Notes: generated by a model not told the origin, from the letters alone. 37,239 bases of DNA from Endozoicomonas sp. YOMI1 (GCF_024606345.1 NZ_JAHHPM010000287.1:1-37239), one strand, 5' to 3'. Positions 16,386 through 24,702 are shown, counted from the first letter of the stretch. Translations and numbers: made by a program.

Positions 16386-17759
16386 ATGCACATACACATT
16401 CTGGGTATTTGTGGAACTTTTATGGGAAGTCTGGCAATGCTGGCCAGAGAGCTTGGATTTGACGTATCTGGCTCTGATGAGAACGTTTATCCTCCGATGA
16501 GTACACAACTGGAAGAACAGGGTATTTCATTATTTCAGGGGTATGGTGCTGAAGCGCTCAGCCCGTCACCGGATCTTGTGGTGATTGGCAATGCCATGAA
16601 ACGGGGGATTCCGGCTGTAGAGTATGTGCTGGAGAAGGGGCTTTCCTACGTTTCAGGTCCCGAATTTTTTTCCAGATACATAGCCCCTGATCGCTGGGTA
16701 TTGGCAGCTTCCGGTACCCACGGTAAAACCAGTGCCAGCAGTATGCTTGCCTGGGTCCTGGAATATGCAGGCATGTCTCCGGGCTTTCTGATTGGCGGCA
16801 TACCCAAAGATTTCGGGATTTCCGCAAGACTCGGCAGTACCCCCTTTTTTGTTATTGAAGCGGATGAGTACGACACCGCTTTTTTTGATAAGCGCTCAAA
16901 ATTTATTCACTACCAGCCACGAACCCTGATTATCAATAATCTTGAATTTGACCATGCGGATATTTTTGATGATCTTGCGGCTATTCAGCGGCAGTTCCAC
17001 CATTTGGTCAGGACTATTCCGGGCACTGGTCGAATTATTTATCCTGCCGGTACTCCCGAGATAGAAGCAGTTATGGCTTTGGGCTGCTGGTCTGAGCAGG
17101 AAGAACTGGGTAGCAGTCACAGCCTCTGGCAAGTTGCACCGGTCAGTAGCGATGGCAGCCACTTTAAGGTTTTGTATAAGGGCACGGTTGTCGGAACCGT
17201 GAACTGGCAGCAGGAAGGTGATCATAATGTTGCCAATGCTCTGGCAGCTATTGCGGCGGCTCACCATGTCGGTGTCTTGCCAGATACAGCCTGTGAGGCG
17301 CTTTCTGTCTTTCAGGGGGTAAAGCGACGGATGGAAATGGTTGAGGAGATCGGGGGTATACGGATTTATGATGATTTTGCTCATCACCCAACGGCTATTG
17401 CCACCACTTTGGCTGGGCAGAGAGCCAAACTGGGGGAAAATGCGAATATCCGTGTGATCATTGAACCCAGATCAAACACCATGAAAATGGGCGTGCATCA
17501 GGAAACATTGATCGCTTCTACCGCCAGGGCTTCGGAAGTTATCTGGTTTAAACCGCAGGGGCTTGACTGGCCACTGGCCGAGTTAGTGCAGGGTAGTCCG
17601 GTAAAGTCATCGGTTATGGATTCCACAGAAGCCATTGTGCGTTATCTGGTTGATACCGCCTCGGCTGGTGACCATTTGCTGGTGATGAGTAATGGCGGGT
17701 TTGAGGGGATTCATGGCCGTATAGCCAGAGGGTTGAAAGAAAAGCTCAAGGAAAATTAA
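16386..17759 (+). CDS. mpl: UDP-MurNAc:L-Ala-gamma-D-Glu-meso-DAP ligase (Mpl)
   Basis: Murein-recycling ligase of 457 residues. It joins the recovered tripeptide L-Ala-gamma-D-Glu-meso-DAP to UDP-MurNAc with ATP, in the cytoplasm. Mur-ligase features are in order: N-terminal Rossmann start HILGICGTFMGSLA (specific to Mpl rather than MurC), ATP loop GTHGKT at 110-115, the central region with EADEYDTAFFDKRSKF, GDHNVANALAA, and the C-terminal domain with YDDFAHHPTAI. ATG 16386 follows GGAG by 9 bases. The frame is open upstream, but those residues are not Mpl-like. It is followed closely by ubiX, an arrangement known from pseudomonads. Confidence 0.95.
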   Translation: MHIHILGICGTFMGSLAMLARELGFDVSGSDENVYPPMSTQLEEQGISLFQGYGAEALSPSPDLVVIGNAMKRGIPAVEYVLEKGLSYVSGPEFFSRYIAPDRWVLAASGTHGKTSASSMLAWVLEYAGMSPGFLIGGIPKDFGISARLGSTPFFVIEADEYDTAFFDKRSKFIHYQPRTLIINNLEFDHADIFDDLAAIQRQFHHLVRTIPGTGRIIYPAGTPEIEAVMALGCWSEQEELGSSHSLWQVAPVSSDGSHFKVLYKGTVVGTVNWQQEGDHNVANALAAIAAAHHVGVLPDTACEALSVFQGVKRRMEMVEEIGGIRIYDDFAHHPTAIATTLAGQRAKLGENANIRVIIEPRSNTMKMGVHQETLIASTARASEVIWFKPQGLDWPLAELVQGSPVKSSVMDSTEAIVRYLVDTASAGDHLLVMSNGGFEGIHGRIARGLKEKLKEN

Positions 17760-17775
17760 GGTTGGCAGTAAAGTG

Positions 17776-18399
17776 ATGAGTCCATCAAATCCCGAAAGAG
17801 TAACATTAGCCATCACGGGGGCTTCCGGAGCCCAGTACGGACTTCGGCTCCTGGAGAGCCTCCTGGCGGCAGAACAACAGGTTTTTGTTCTGGTTTCCAG
17901 GGCAGCAAAAGTGGTTCTGGCCACAGAAATGGATCTTGAGATCGGTGATACTCCTGGAGCTATTGAGCAATTTTTTACCAACCGATATCGTGCTGCTCCC
18001 AGACAGATTCGTGTGTTTGACGAGGATGACTGGATGTCGCCTGTGGCTTCAGGCAGTGGCGCTCCAGGCTCAATGGTGATTTGTCCTTGCAGTACCGGAA
18101 CCTTGTCAGCCATTGCCTGTGGTTTAAGTAATAATCTGACACAACGGGCTGCAACGGTGGTATTGAAGGAGCGGCGCAAGCTGATCATCGTGCCCCGGGA
18201 AGCCCCTTATTCTCAAATACATCTGGAAAATATGTTGAAATTGAGCCGGATGGGGAGTGTTATTATTCCTGCCTCTCCCGGTTTTTACCACCGACCGGAA
18301 ACCGTGGCTGACATGGTTGATTTTATTGTTGCCCGGATACTGGATCAGCTGGGCATTACCCAGAAGTTAATGCCGTCCTGGGGGGATCATTGTCTTTGA
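17776..18399 (+). CDS. ubiX: flavin prenyltransferase UbiX
   Basis: Enzyme of 207 residues that prenylates FMN with dimethylallyl phosphate to make the cofactor of UbiD decarboxylase in ubiquinone synthesis. The flavin-binding GASGAQYG lies at 15-22, ICPCSTGTLSAIACG in the middle, and REAPYSQIHLENM in the last third, all diagnostic. The start is either GTG 17773 or ATG 17776; the ribosome site is poor, so coupling with mpl 16 bases upstream is likely. The last 33 bases overlap the convergent DUF218-like gene. Confidence 0.93.
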   Translation: MSPSNPERVTLAITGASGAQYGLRLLESLLAAEQQVFVLVSRAAKVVLATEMDLEIGDTPGAIEQFFTNRYRAAPRQIRVFDEDDWMSPVASGSGAPGSMVICPCSTGTLSAIACGLSNNLTQRAATVVLKERRKLIIVPREAPYSQIHLENMLKLSRMGSVIIPASPGFYHRPETVADMVDFIVARILDQLGITQKLMPSWGDHCL

Positions 18400-19308
18400 A
18401 GGGCCTGATTGGGGGATAACCGGTTTCAGGTTGTAAAGCCATAACGCGAGGGCATCCAGATAAATGGGCAGAGTGGTTGCCGGGTCTGCCGGACCAGCCG
18501 CCAGATCAATGGCAAAACCCGGCAACTCCTGTCTTACTACTTCTTTCTGGTAAACCCCATGGGGTTGTTCTGAGATAACCAGAGCCGCTCCTGGTAGCGG
18601 GCCTGATTTTACCCAGTGCTTGAGCGTGTCGCGGGTATTGGGCCTGTGCCAGAATCCGCTCCTCCAGTTTCTTGGCGTATCAATAAACTCAACCGGCAGA
18701 GCTCTCATAGCCTCTGGCATGGGCACCAGTTGATGCAGCATGGTTGCCGCCTCTGTTTCGGTAAAAGGGAGTGGATCCAGGTTCTTCTTGTCAGACTTTC
18801 TTGTGAGAATATCCAAGTAGTCAGCCCCCGGGGTGAGAGGGCGTTGGCCAACCAGAAAAATCAAGCGCTTGAATCGGACGCCCTGACGCCACCAGTCAGC
18901 TAAATAGTCCAGCCTGCGTTTCATGCCGGGGGCAGTGGCTCCCAGTAGCAGTGCATAATCATATTGCTTTGTTAATGGCGCGATGGGGGATGTCAGTCCA
19001 AGCTTTTCAAGCAGATCAAAGACTCTGTACCTTTTGTTTGTTGATATATCCAGCCCTGGTAATTCCCATCGTTCCTGTCCCGGTTTTCTCCGCCAGATCT
19101 GGCTGGTATCGATCATTGACTCCAGGGTAGGGGCATGGGAAATGCGCAGCTCCGTTAACAGTTCATCCAATGTTAATGTGAGCGCTTTATAGTGTTGAAC
19201 AGGATCGACGGTATCCGCCTGGGAAAGCATGGAAAGATACATGAGTGTCCCTACCAGAAACCGCTGGTAATTGAATCGGTAATTGAATCGACTCTTCCTG
19301 CCGGGCAT
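18367..19308 (-). CDS. exported DUF218/YdcF-like protein of unknown function
   Basis: Predicted exported protein of about 313 residues. An N-terminal signal sequence has a basic n-region and hydrophobic FLVGTLMYLSMLSQA. The mature part contains DYALLLGATAPGMKRRLDYL, KRLIFLVGQRPLTPG, TETEAATML and ALVISEQPHGVYQ. These match the order of DUF218 elements: a nucleotide-binding-like first strand, a glycine loop, an SEA/ETEA helix and a late strand ending in His. Some DUF218 proteins act on envelope lipid-linked sugars, but no substrate can be assigned. I prefer ATG 19308 (AGGGAC 7 bases upstream); ATG 19341 is also possible. It converges on ubiX with a 33-base overlap. Confidence 0.7.
   Translation of the reverse strand: MPGRKSRFNYRFNYQRFLVGTLMYLSMLSQADTVDPVQHYKALTLTLDELLTELRISHAPTLESMIDTSQIWRRKPGQERWELPGLDISTNKRYRVFDLLEKLGLTSPIAPLTKQYDYALLLGATAPGMKRRLDYLADWWRQGVRFKRLIFLVGQRPLTPGADYLDILTRKSDKKNLDPLPFTETEAATMLHQLVPMPEAMRALPVEFIDTPRNWRSGFWHRPNTRDTLKHWVKSGPLPGAALVISEQPHGVYQKEVVRQELPGFAIDLAAGPADPATTLPIYLDALALWLYNLKPVIPQSGPSKTMIPPGRH
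19266..19289. repeat. 12-bp perfect tandem duplication inside a coding region
   Basis: GGTAATTGAATC occurs twice in direct succession (19266-19277 and 19278-19289). It lies in the signal-peptide n-region of the reverse-strand DUF218-like gene and adds four residues in frame, visible in the protein as the doubled FNYR/FNYQ. It looks like a recent slippage event. Confidence 0.85.
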
Positions 19309-19366
19309 TGTTTTTGTCCCTGATGGTGCAGGGACAAGCATAGCTGCTTCTCTGAGTAACAGATTA

Positions 19367-19675
19367 TTAATGCTGAGTTGACGCAGAGGTAGCGGTCTGA
19401 GCCTGTTGCTGGAGAATAAGCTGGCTCAGCTCAGGCTGTTCCCAGTTCTCCGGGTAGTGTTTTGCCATTGCTTCCATCATGACGGTATATTCATCAGCCG
19501 GTTTTTGAAGCAGGTAAGTCAGGAAGGTAAAGATTCGATCGGACATTTCTTTATTGATTTGATTCAGTTGTTGATCGTTTATCTGACCTTTTTTCTGACA
19601 CTCTTCAATGGTGGATTGACGAATGCAGTTGGCAGATATGATCAGCGCCAGTTTCTTGATGTTTTGCTCTTCCAT
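19367..19675 (-). CDS. conserved-looking small cytoplasmic protein, function unknown
   Basis: A 102-residue, mostly helical soluble protein with no signal or membrane segment. Features are an N-terminal helix KKLALIISANCIRQSTIEE, a central DRIFTFLTYLLQKP, then AMAKHYPENWEQPEL and a Gln/Ala-rich tail. GGAGCC stands 5 bases before ATG 19675, a good start. It lies 58 bases upstream of the DUF218-like gene on the same strand and could be co-transcribed with it. I do not recognise the family; the Pro-Glu-Asn-Trp motif suggests a conserved fold rather than a random frame. Confidence 0.6.
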   Translation of the reverse strand: MEEQNIKKLALIISANCIRQSTIEECQKKGQINDQQLNQINKEMSDRIFTFLTYLLQKPADEYTVMMEAMAKHYPENWEQPELSQLILQQQAQTATSASTQH

Positions 19676-19755
19676 GAGTGGCTCCGTGCCTGAATAGATA
19701 AAATACGTTTACCTATATAAAACTAGTTGCTGTGGGAGGGGATTCAAGCTTGGCA

Positions 19756-19782
19756 AATAAAAACAGGGGAACAGATTCCCCT
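19756..19782 (-). terminator. intrinsic terminator for the gene ending at 19801
   Basis: AGGGGAA (19765-19771) and TTCCCCT (19776-19782) form a perfect 7-base stem with a CAGA loop. On the reverse strand the stem is followed by GTTTTTATTT. It lies 18 bases beyond the stop of the reverse gene at 19801. Confidence 0.6.
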
Positions 19783-19800
19783 TAATTGAAGTTGAAACAA

Positions 19801-20232
19801 CTAAAGACGTGCTGAATCGGGTTTATCCCGATCGGTGTTATACTCAATGCCCAGTTGCCAGCCTGTAGCAATCAGCAATCCGCCAACAGTACCCCACAGC
19901 GGCCCGATAGGTGTTAAGGCACCTATGACGAACCCTGCCACGCTGCCAATTCCGGCTTTGGCAAAATATGGCGGTAACATTTCACTAATATGTCTGGAGA
20001 CATAATTAACAAGCTTAACTGTCCGACTGTATAGGTCTTTAAAAAAACTTGAGATATTTTTCCATGCGGAACGTTCTTCACTGGAGCATGAGGGCATATG
20101 GCTTTTGGTAAAAAAGTTACTGATTCTTCTGCCAAAGCTGGTGCCATTTTCCTGACTGTGGCTATGTGAAGCCTTGGTATCAGGGTTGGATGCGGAGGAT
20201 CTACTGTCTTCAGGTGGAGATAATGCGATCAT
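19801..20232 (-). CDS. hypothetical protein with C-terminal glycine-rich membrane hairpin
   Basis: Unrecognised protein of 143 residues from ATG 20232 (GTG 20241 is also possible). The first ~60 residues are polar, Ser/Asn-rich and probably disordered. A basic amphipathic part follows (SSFFKDLYSRTVKLVNYVSR). Residues ~95-135 form two hydrophobic, glycine-rich stretches (AGIGSVAGFVIGALTP and WGTVGGLLIATGWQ) separated by a proline turn, like the glycine-zipper hairpins of some toxins and effectors. No signal peptide is seen. It has its own terminator downstream. A possible secreted or membrane-inserting protein; this is speculative. Confidence 0.55.
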   Translation of the reverse strand: MIALSPPEDSRSSASNPDTKASHSHSQENGTSFGRRISNFFTKSHMPSCSSEERSAWKNISSFFKDLYSRTVKLVNYVSRHISEMLPPYFAKAGIGSVAGFVIGALTPIGPLWGTVGGLLIATGWQLGIEYNTDRDKPDSARL

Positions 20233-20402
20233 TTTATGCACACTTATTATTCACTTCGATACTTAAGACCAACTTAAGCAATAAAGGTTCCCACTTTTAC
20301 TTGAAAAGTTAATAGATCATGGCCTGACGGGTAGAAAAACAGATCTTAAAAAGAGCGTCTCAGTTTTGTTAATGTACCGGGACACCCCAATTTGAATGGA
20401 AT

Positions 20403-20756
20403 TTATAAACATCCAGTCATTGAGTACCACTCGCTGATACTTTCGACTTCTTCTTCTGATAGTAGCCTGGCAATATTACTCATAGGCTGGTGAGTGGATC
20501 TTGAGCCGTTTCGGTAATATTGCAGTTGCTTAACCATGTATTCTTTTTTCTGACAGGCCAGATTAGGGTTAAGTGGCGTTGTACCGATACCGGTTGGGCC
20601 ATGGCATCCCGCGCAGAGCTGCATCGCCTTGGCTTGGGCTGCTTCAAGGTGTTTGGGTGGCGGCTGAATTTGAGTGGCAGACTGTTGATCAGTACACCCA
20701 GCCAGCAAAAAAACGGCGGCTAGTACTATTTTTTTGATTTTTAAGACTATTTTCAT
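20403..20756 (-). CDS. c-type cytochrome lipoprotein
   Basis: Small class I cytochrome c of 117 residues. The N-terminal signal ends in lipobox LLAGC (Cys near residue 20), so it should be an outer- or inner-membrane-anchored periplasmic lipoprotein. Heme attachment motif CAGCHG is present, and Met in QPMSNIARLL is the likely sixth ligand; SEEEVESISEWYS is the usual C-terminal helix. Such proteins carry electrons to terminal oxidases or peroxidases. ATG 20756 gives a standard lipoprotein signal; the frame is open further upstream but those residues do not fit. No partner enzyme is adjacent. Confidence 0.82.
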   Translation of the reverse strand: MKIVLKIKKIVLAAVFLLAGCTDQQSATQIQPPPKHLEAAQAKAMQLCAGCHGPTGIGTTPLNPNLACQKKEYMVKQLQYYRNGSRSTHQPMSNIARLLSEEEVESISEWYSMTGCL

Positions 20757-20931
20757 CAAACCATCGACTTCACTTAAATTGAGGGAGCAGTTAATAAGGT
20801 AAAATGCTTTATGCAATGGGTAGTTGAGCACTCAAACCACCTTACGTTTCCCAATGCATGTTAGAGCCTATTGACGTTTTGTTGCAGACACGGAACGAAA
20901 CGTCACCAGCCCCCGGCAGTCTTCAGCTTTT

Positions 20932-21216
20932 TCAATCCAGTGGTTTACCTACATCTGTCAATCTGAGCCATGCATGGGAATACCAGTAGTAGTGCTGACC
21001 ACTGTTGGATGGCGCAGTGCAGTTGTTTCGGCCTACTGGTAATGGTTTATTGGCTTGTGTCTTTAGAAGAGTCATCTCTTTATTTAGCCAGGTTACCTTC
21101 AGCTGACCCTGGCCGTAGGCATAGCACTTAAGTTGCTGTTTCTGGTAATCCCCCTCGGCCAGAGTCAGCTCCAGTTCGGGCTTAAGGTTATCCTGATTTG
21201 GTGCCATTTGCTGCAT
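20932..21216 (-). CDS. Ig-like protein fragment, possibly truncated
   Basis: A 94-codon frame whose sequence LKCYAYGQGQLKVTWLNKEM has the Cys-x-Trp spacing of an immunoglobulin-like beta sandwich, with further Tyr/Trp-rich strands (HYYWYSHAWLRL). Residues upstream of ATG 21216 stay open to a TAA near 21312 and also look protein-like (Cys-rich), yet that part contains no ATG, GTG or TTG start. There is no ribosome site before 21216 and no signal peptide. I read it as the 3' part of a secreted Ig-like gene that has lost its 5' end. Confidence 0.38.
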   Translation of the reverse strand: MQQMAPNQDNLKPELELTLAEGDYQKQQLKCYAYGQGQLKVTWLNKEMTLLKTQANKPLPVGRNNCTAPSNSGQHYYWYSHAWLRLTDVGKPLD

Positions 21217-21397
21217 CGGGGGGATATTTGCAGTGGTCTTATGTCCACAGAACTTAATGCACAGCTTCAGGCTAAAAGGGTTTCCTGGAATTTTAACCTT
21301 GCAGAAAGTAGGTTACTACCGTACTGGTTACCACTTTCAACTATTTAGGCTTCTATTATTAGGCTGGCCAACTTCTGATTGTGAACTTTCCCCGGAC

Positions 21398-21440
21398 AAA
21401 AAAAACCACCGATCAGCAAGGGCAGGGGCTGATTGGTGGT
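21398..21440 (-). terminator. intrinsic terminator of tesB
   Basis: On the forward strand ACCACCGATCAGC (21405-21417) pairs with GCTGATTGGTGGT (21428-21440) with a single G-T wobble and a 10-base loop. On the reverse strand the 13-base stem is followed by a run of eight T residues. It lies about 55 bases after the tesB stop. Confidence 0.78.
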
Positions 21441-21495
21441 CTAAGTTTCAATAGCGAACAATTAAAAGTTTATGTTTGGTTAGTTCATTCTGCCC

Positions 21496-22371
21496 TTAGA
21501 CCTTGGTCTGAGCTCTGACCGGTCTGACAAGCCCCTCCTGGGTTGTAGACGCCACCAGTACTCCAGCCTGATTGAATATCTGACCTTTTACCAGCGCTCT
21601 GGCACCGCTGGCAGTGGTACTTTCAATAGAGTGCAGTAACCAATCATCCATCCTGAATGGGCGGTGGAACCACATGGCATGGTCCAGACTGGCTATTTGA
21701 ACGGGTTTCTGGAAAGCGGCAGCCCCATGGGGATACATGCTGGTGGGTAAGAACTGGAAGTCCGAGGCATAGGCCAGAAGGTATTTATGAAGTCCCGGAT
21801 TGTCGGGCAGTTTTCCGTTGGCTCTTATCCAAATTTTATGGTTTGGAGCCCTGGTGTCTTCTGCCAGTGGATCAACCGGGTCGGCAAAGCGAATCTCAAT
21901 GGGAGTATCGCTGAGCAATCGTTTCTGCAGAGGCTTGGGAATCAGGTCACTGTGCCTTTGAATCAGGACTTTTTCGCTCAGCGCTTCATCCGGAGGTATG
22001 ACGTTTGGCATCGGGTCCTGATGTTCAAAACCACTTTCGTTTAACTGAAAGGAAGCGGATAAATTGAAAATAGGGCGACCATTTTGCACGGCTACTACCC
22101 GGCGGGTATTGAAGCTTCTGCCATCGCGAATGCAGTCAACCGTATAAACAATCGGCTTGGTGCTGTCGCCCTCGCGAAGAAAATAACTATGGAAAGAGTG
22201 AACATGACGTTCAGGGTCGACCGTCTGTCTTGCCGCAGACAGCGCCTGGCCTAATACCTGGCCACCGAATACCCGCCCCCAGCCAAGATCCTGACTCTGG
22301 CCCCGGAATATATTGTTTTCAATCGGTTCCAGTTTCAGCAGATTAATCAGTTCTTCCAGTACATTGCTCAT
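21496..22371 (-). CDS. tesB: acyl-CoA thioesterase II (TesB)
   Basis: Thioesterase of 291 residues with the double hot-dog fold, hydrolysing medium- and long-chain acyl-CoA to fatty acid and CoA in the cytoplasm. Family landmarks are FRGQSQDLGWGRVFGGQVLGQAL in the first domain, SYFLREGD and RDGRSFNTRRV, then SDFQFLPT carrying the catalytic Asp, SLDHAMWFHRPFRMDDW, and the C-terminal GQIFNQAGVLVASTTQEGL carrying the Gln. Length equals that of enterobacterial TesB. ATG 22371 has AGGGAG 7 bases upstream. A single gene with its own terminator. Confidence 0.95.
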   Translation of the reverse strand: MSNVLEELINLLKLEPIENNIFRGQSQDLGWGRVFGGQVLGQALSAARQTVDPERHVHSFHSYFLREGDSTKPIVYTVDCIRDGRSFNTRRVVAVQNGRPIFNLSASFQLNESGFEHQDPMPNVIPPDEALSEKVLIQRHSDLIPKPLQKRLLSDTPIEIRFADPVDPLAEDTRAPNHKIWIRANGKLPDNPGLHKYLLAYASDFQFLPTSMYPHGAAAFQKPVQIASLDHAMWFHRPFRMDDWLLHSIESTTASGARALVKGQIFNQAGVLVASTTQEGLVRPVRAQTKV

Positions 22372-22753
22372 CCTGTCACTCCCTGGTTGCATACCGTTGT
22401 TAAGATTGGCTGCAGATTGTGTTGGTGCTTTGGTTAACTGCTTAATAACAGGCCCGCATTTACCCTATAAAACTGGCGCAGTTTAAACTCTCAGGCCTGC
22501 TTTGCAAATCTGGCTGTGCCAACAGGAAGGATTGACCCATTGCCCATCATGGATGATAAATTGTGGGTTTTATGAACCTGGCCGGTTAGAACGGTAAGGA
22601 CGGGCTGACTACGATCAAGAACCTGGTACAATTTCTGGTAACGTTCCGGTGTCATGATTGGGTAATTTATTAGAACGAAACTTTAGTCTAACTCTGGTAA
22701 TACATCAGTCCAGATCGATCGAAAGGTATTTCCCACGAAGGCTCCGGTAAATC
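22372..22753. other. intergenic region between tesB and the DedA-PAP2 gene
   Basis: About 380 bases between divergent genes. It must contain both promoters, but I find no clear -35/-10 pair. Only very short frames are present. No repeat or RNA gene is recognised. Confidence 0.4.
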
Positions 22754-23980
22754 ATGGATAACGCTTATTTTGATGCCATTCATGTATGGTTACAGCAGAA
22801 CACTGGCTGGATTGGTCCTGCTATCGCAATGGTGGCCTGTCTGGAGTCACTGGTTGCGGTGGGCATAGTTCTGCCAGGTGTTGCCATGCTATTTGCACTA
22901 GCGGCTATTGCCGGGGCGGCTTCTATTTCTATCTACCCAATCCTCTTGTGGGCTTTTCTGGGAGCTGTTGTTGGAGACGGAATCAGCTACCAGCTTGGCT
23001 ATTATTATCACGAGCGAGTCAGAGGCTGGTGGCCTTTTAATCGTCATCCTCAATGGTTGGAACGTGGTGAGGATTTCTTTAGGGAGTATGGCATTTTAAG
23101 TGTTGTGACCGGACGTTTTGTTGGTCCTGTCCGCCCCATCATACCGGCAGTAGCAGGTATGATGGGTATGGTTCCCAGGTACTTTTTTACCGTTAATATT
23201 CTCTCAGCCCTGGCCTGGTCTCCCGTTTACCTGCTTCCGGGTTACCTGACGGGAGCCGCACTTCAGTGGCATGATAAAGTACCTGATCAATTGTTGGCTG
23301 CTCTGTTAGCCATCACCTGTATTGCCATCCTGTTCCCGCCATTACTGATCTGTGCTCATCGTCACTTCAGGCTGCGGCTTATCGGGTATCTGGTGCTTGT
23401 ATCAGGGCTTCTTGCCTTACTTATTTTTGCTCACCGGGTTGGCTTGCTGGAGAGCGCCAATCAACGTGTCGATCAATGGCTGATAACGGTTCAGTTGCCC
23501 TGGTTGCAAAAGGTGATGTACTGGGTGGCTCAGATTGGCAGCATCCCTGTTTTGAGTATTGTTTCTGCTGGTGGCCTATTCTGGCTTTACTGCTCTAATC
23601 GGCTTGCCACCTTGCTGTGCTTGCTCTGTGGTGGTGTATCAATGGTTTGCTCTGTCTGGCTTATCCAGTGGCTGGTAGACAATGAAAGACCTCTGACAGG
23701 GCTTGATCCTTATGCTTTTTACTCTGTGCATACAACAGCCATCGTCTATGTACTGTTTTCTTTTGCTGTCCTGGTGGCAACAAGCCGTCCATTTAAGGTC
23801 CAGTGGTTATGGATCAGTGTGGCTTTGGGACTGGTGATGATTGACGCTTTTGCCCGGTTGGTTTTGCAGGTTCACTGGTTTGGCGATGTCATGATGGGAC
23901 TCTGCCTTGGTTTATTCTGGGGGCTGGTTGCTCTTGGACTGAAAAGCTGGGCTGAAAAGCGGAGTCAGTGTCCGGAGTAA
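22754..23980 (+). CDS. DedA family / PAP2 phosphatase fusion membrane protein
   Basis: Integral membrane protein of 408 residues. Residues ~1-190 are a DedA domain: acidic residue in ACLESLVAVGIVLPG, GDGISYQLG, and GRFVGPVRPIIPAVAGM, the conserved loop implicated in lipid flipping. Residues ~230-400 form a PAP2-type phosphatase domain with NERPLTG, YSVHTT and ARLVLQVHWFGD in place of KxxxxxxRP, PSGH and SRxxxxxHxxxD. The His, Arg and Asp catalytic positions survive, but the Lys and the PSG of motif 2 do not. DedA-PAP2 fusions are known in gammaproteobacteria and may recycle lipid carriers such as undecaprenyl phosphate. The end overlaps the convergent reductase gene by 16 bases. Confidence 0.9.
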   Translation: MDNAYFDAIHVWLQQNTGWIGPAIAMVACLESLVAVGIVLPGVAMLFALAAIAGAASISIYPILLWAFLGAVVGDGISYQLGYYYHERVRGWWPFNRHPQWLERGEDFFREYGILSVVTGRFVGPVRPIIPAVAGMMGMVPRYFFTVNILSALAWSPVYLLPGYLTGAALQWHDKVPDQLLAALLAITCIAILFPPLLICAHRHFRLRLIGYLVLVSGLLALLIFAHRVGLLESANQRVDQWLITVQLPWLQKVMYWVAQIGSIPVLSIVSAGGLFWLYCSNRLATLLCLLCGGVSMVCSVWLIQWLVDNERPLTGLDPYAFYSVHTTAIVYVLFSFAVLVATSRPFKVQWLWISVALGLVMIDAFARLVLQVHWFGDVMMGLCLGLFWGLVALGLKSWAEKRSQCPE

Positions 23981-24702
23981 ACGTATTTTTCCCGTTTGAT
24001 TTGCCGGGGAGATAGCCCTCTGTCTCTGAGCAGGATCACGCAATCATCAATCATGCTGGGGTTTCCGCAGAGATAAACCACATCGTTTTCAGGATTCAGG
24101 TAGAGGGCGTCAAACTGGTCTTGCACGTGGCCAGCATACTCATAGTTTGCAGTATTTACGGTGGACTCGCGGCTTAAACAGGTGCGGTACTTTAAGTTCG
24201 GCAGTTGCGTAAAATCTTCAGAGTAAATGCTTTCCTCTCGATATCTGAAACCCTTTAAAACAGTCACAGCTGTTCCCTTATCGGAAAGCGTTTTCAATTG
24301 CGGAATCATGCTTCGATAAGGCGCAATCCCCGTGCCGGTTCCGACCAGAATAAGCTGTCCGGGAAAGGTTTCCGGAAGCGTGAGGACCCCGAACGGGCCG
24401 GCGATATTGAGTTCGGTTCCGGGCGAGGCTTTCTGGAAAAGCTCAGAAGCAATCCCACCACTGACCAGACTGAGAGCTACTTGCAGCTGACCGGTTGCCT
24501 TAAAGTCATCCGGTGAGTTGGCAATACTGTAACTTCGTTTATGGAGTTCTCCATCAATCTCAAACTGCAGCTGCACAAACTGACCGGCAATAAAATTGAA
24601 ACTCGCTCTTTCATCCTGTACCAACTCAAAACTCAGCTGCAGTGTATTGGCACTGAGCTGTTCAGTCTTAACTAGCTTGGCAGATAAAAGAGAACCGGGC
24701 AT
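23965..24702 (-). CDS. ferredoxin-NADP reductase-like flavoprotein
   Basis: FAD/NAD(P)-binding oxidoreductase of 245 residues. The FAD motif RSYSIANSP starts at Arg56; GGIASELF contacts the pyrophosphate. GPFGVL marks the domain boundary, GTGTGIAPYRSMI begins the NAD(P) domain, and CGNPSMIDD is followed by a C-terminal KREKYVYSGH. No iron-sulfur domain is present, so an external ferredoxin, flavodoxin or oxygenase component would be the partner. It follows the RmlD-like gene by 20 bases on the same strand and is probably co-transcribed. Which of the FNR subfamilies it belongs to cannot be decided by eye. Confidence 0.88.
   Translation of the reverse strand: MPGSLLSAKLVKTEQLSANTLQLSFELVQDERASFNFIAGQFVQLQFEIDGELHKRSYSIANSPDDFKATGQLQVALSLVSGGIASELFQKASPGTELNIAGPFGVLTLPETFPGQLILVGTGTGIAPYRSMIPQLKTLSDKGTAVTVLKGFRYREESIYSEDFTQLPNLKYRTCLSRESTVNTANYEYAGHVQDQFDALYLNPENDVVYLCGNPSMIDDCVILLRDRGLSPRQIKREKYVYSGH

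Noticed and set aside
19316-19335. Perfect hairpin GTCCCTG/CAGGGAC as a terminator
   Set aside because: The T run lies on the wrong side for forward transcription, and on the reverse strand the hairpin is followed by A residues; it sits in the leader of the DUF218-like gene.
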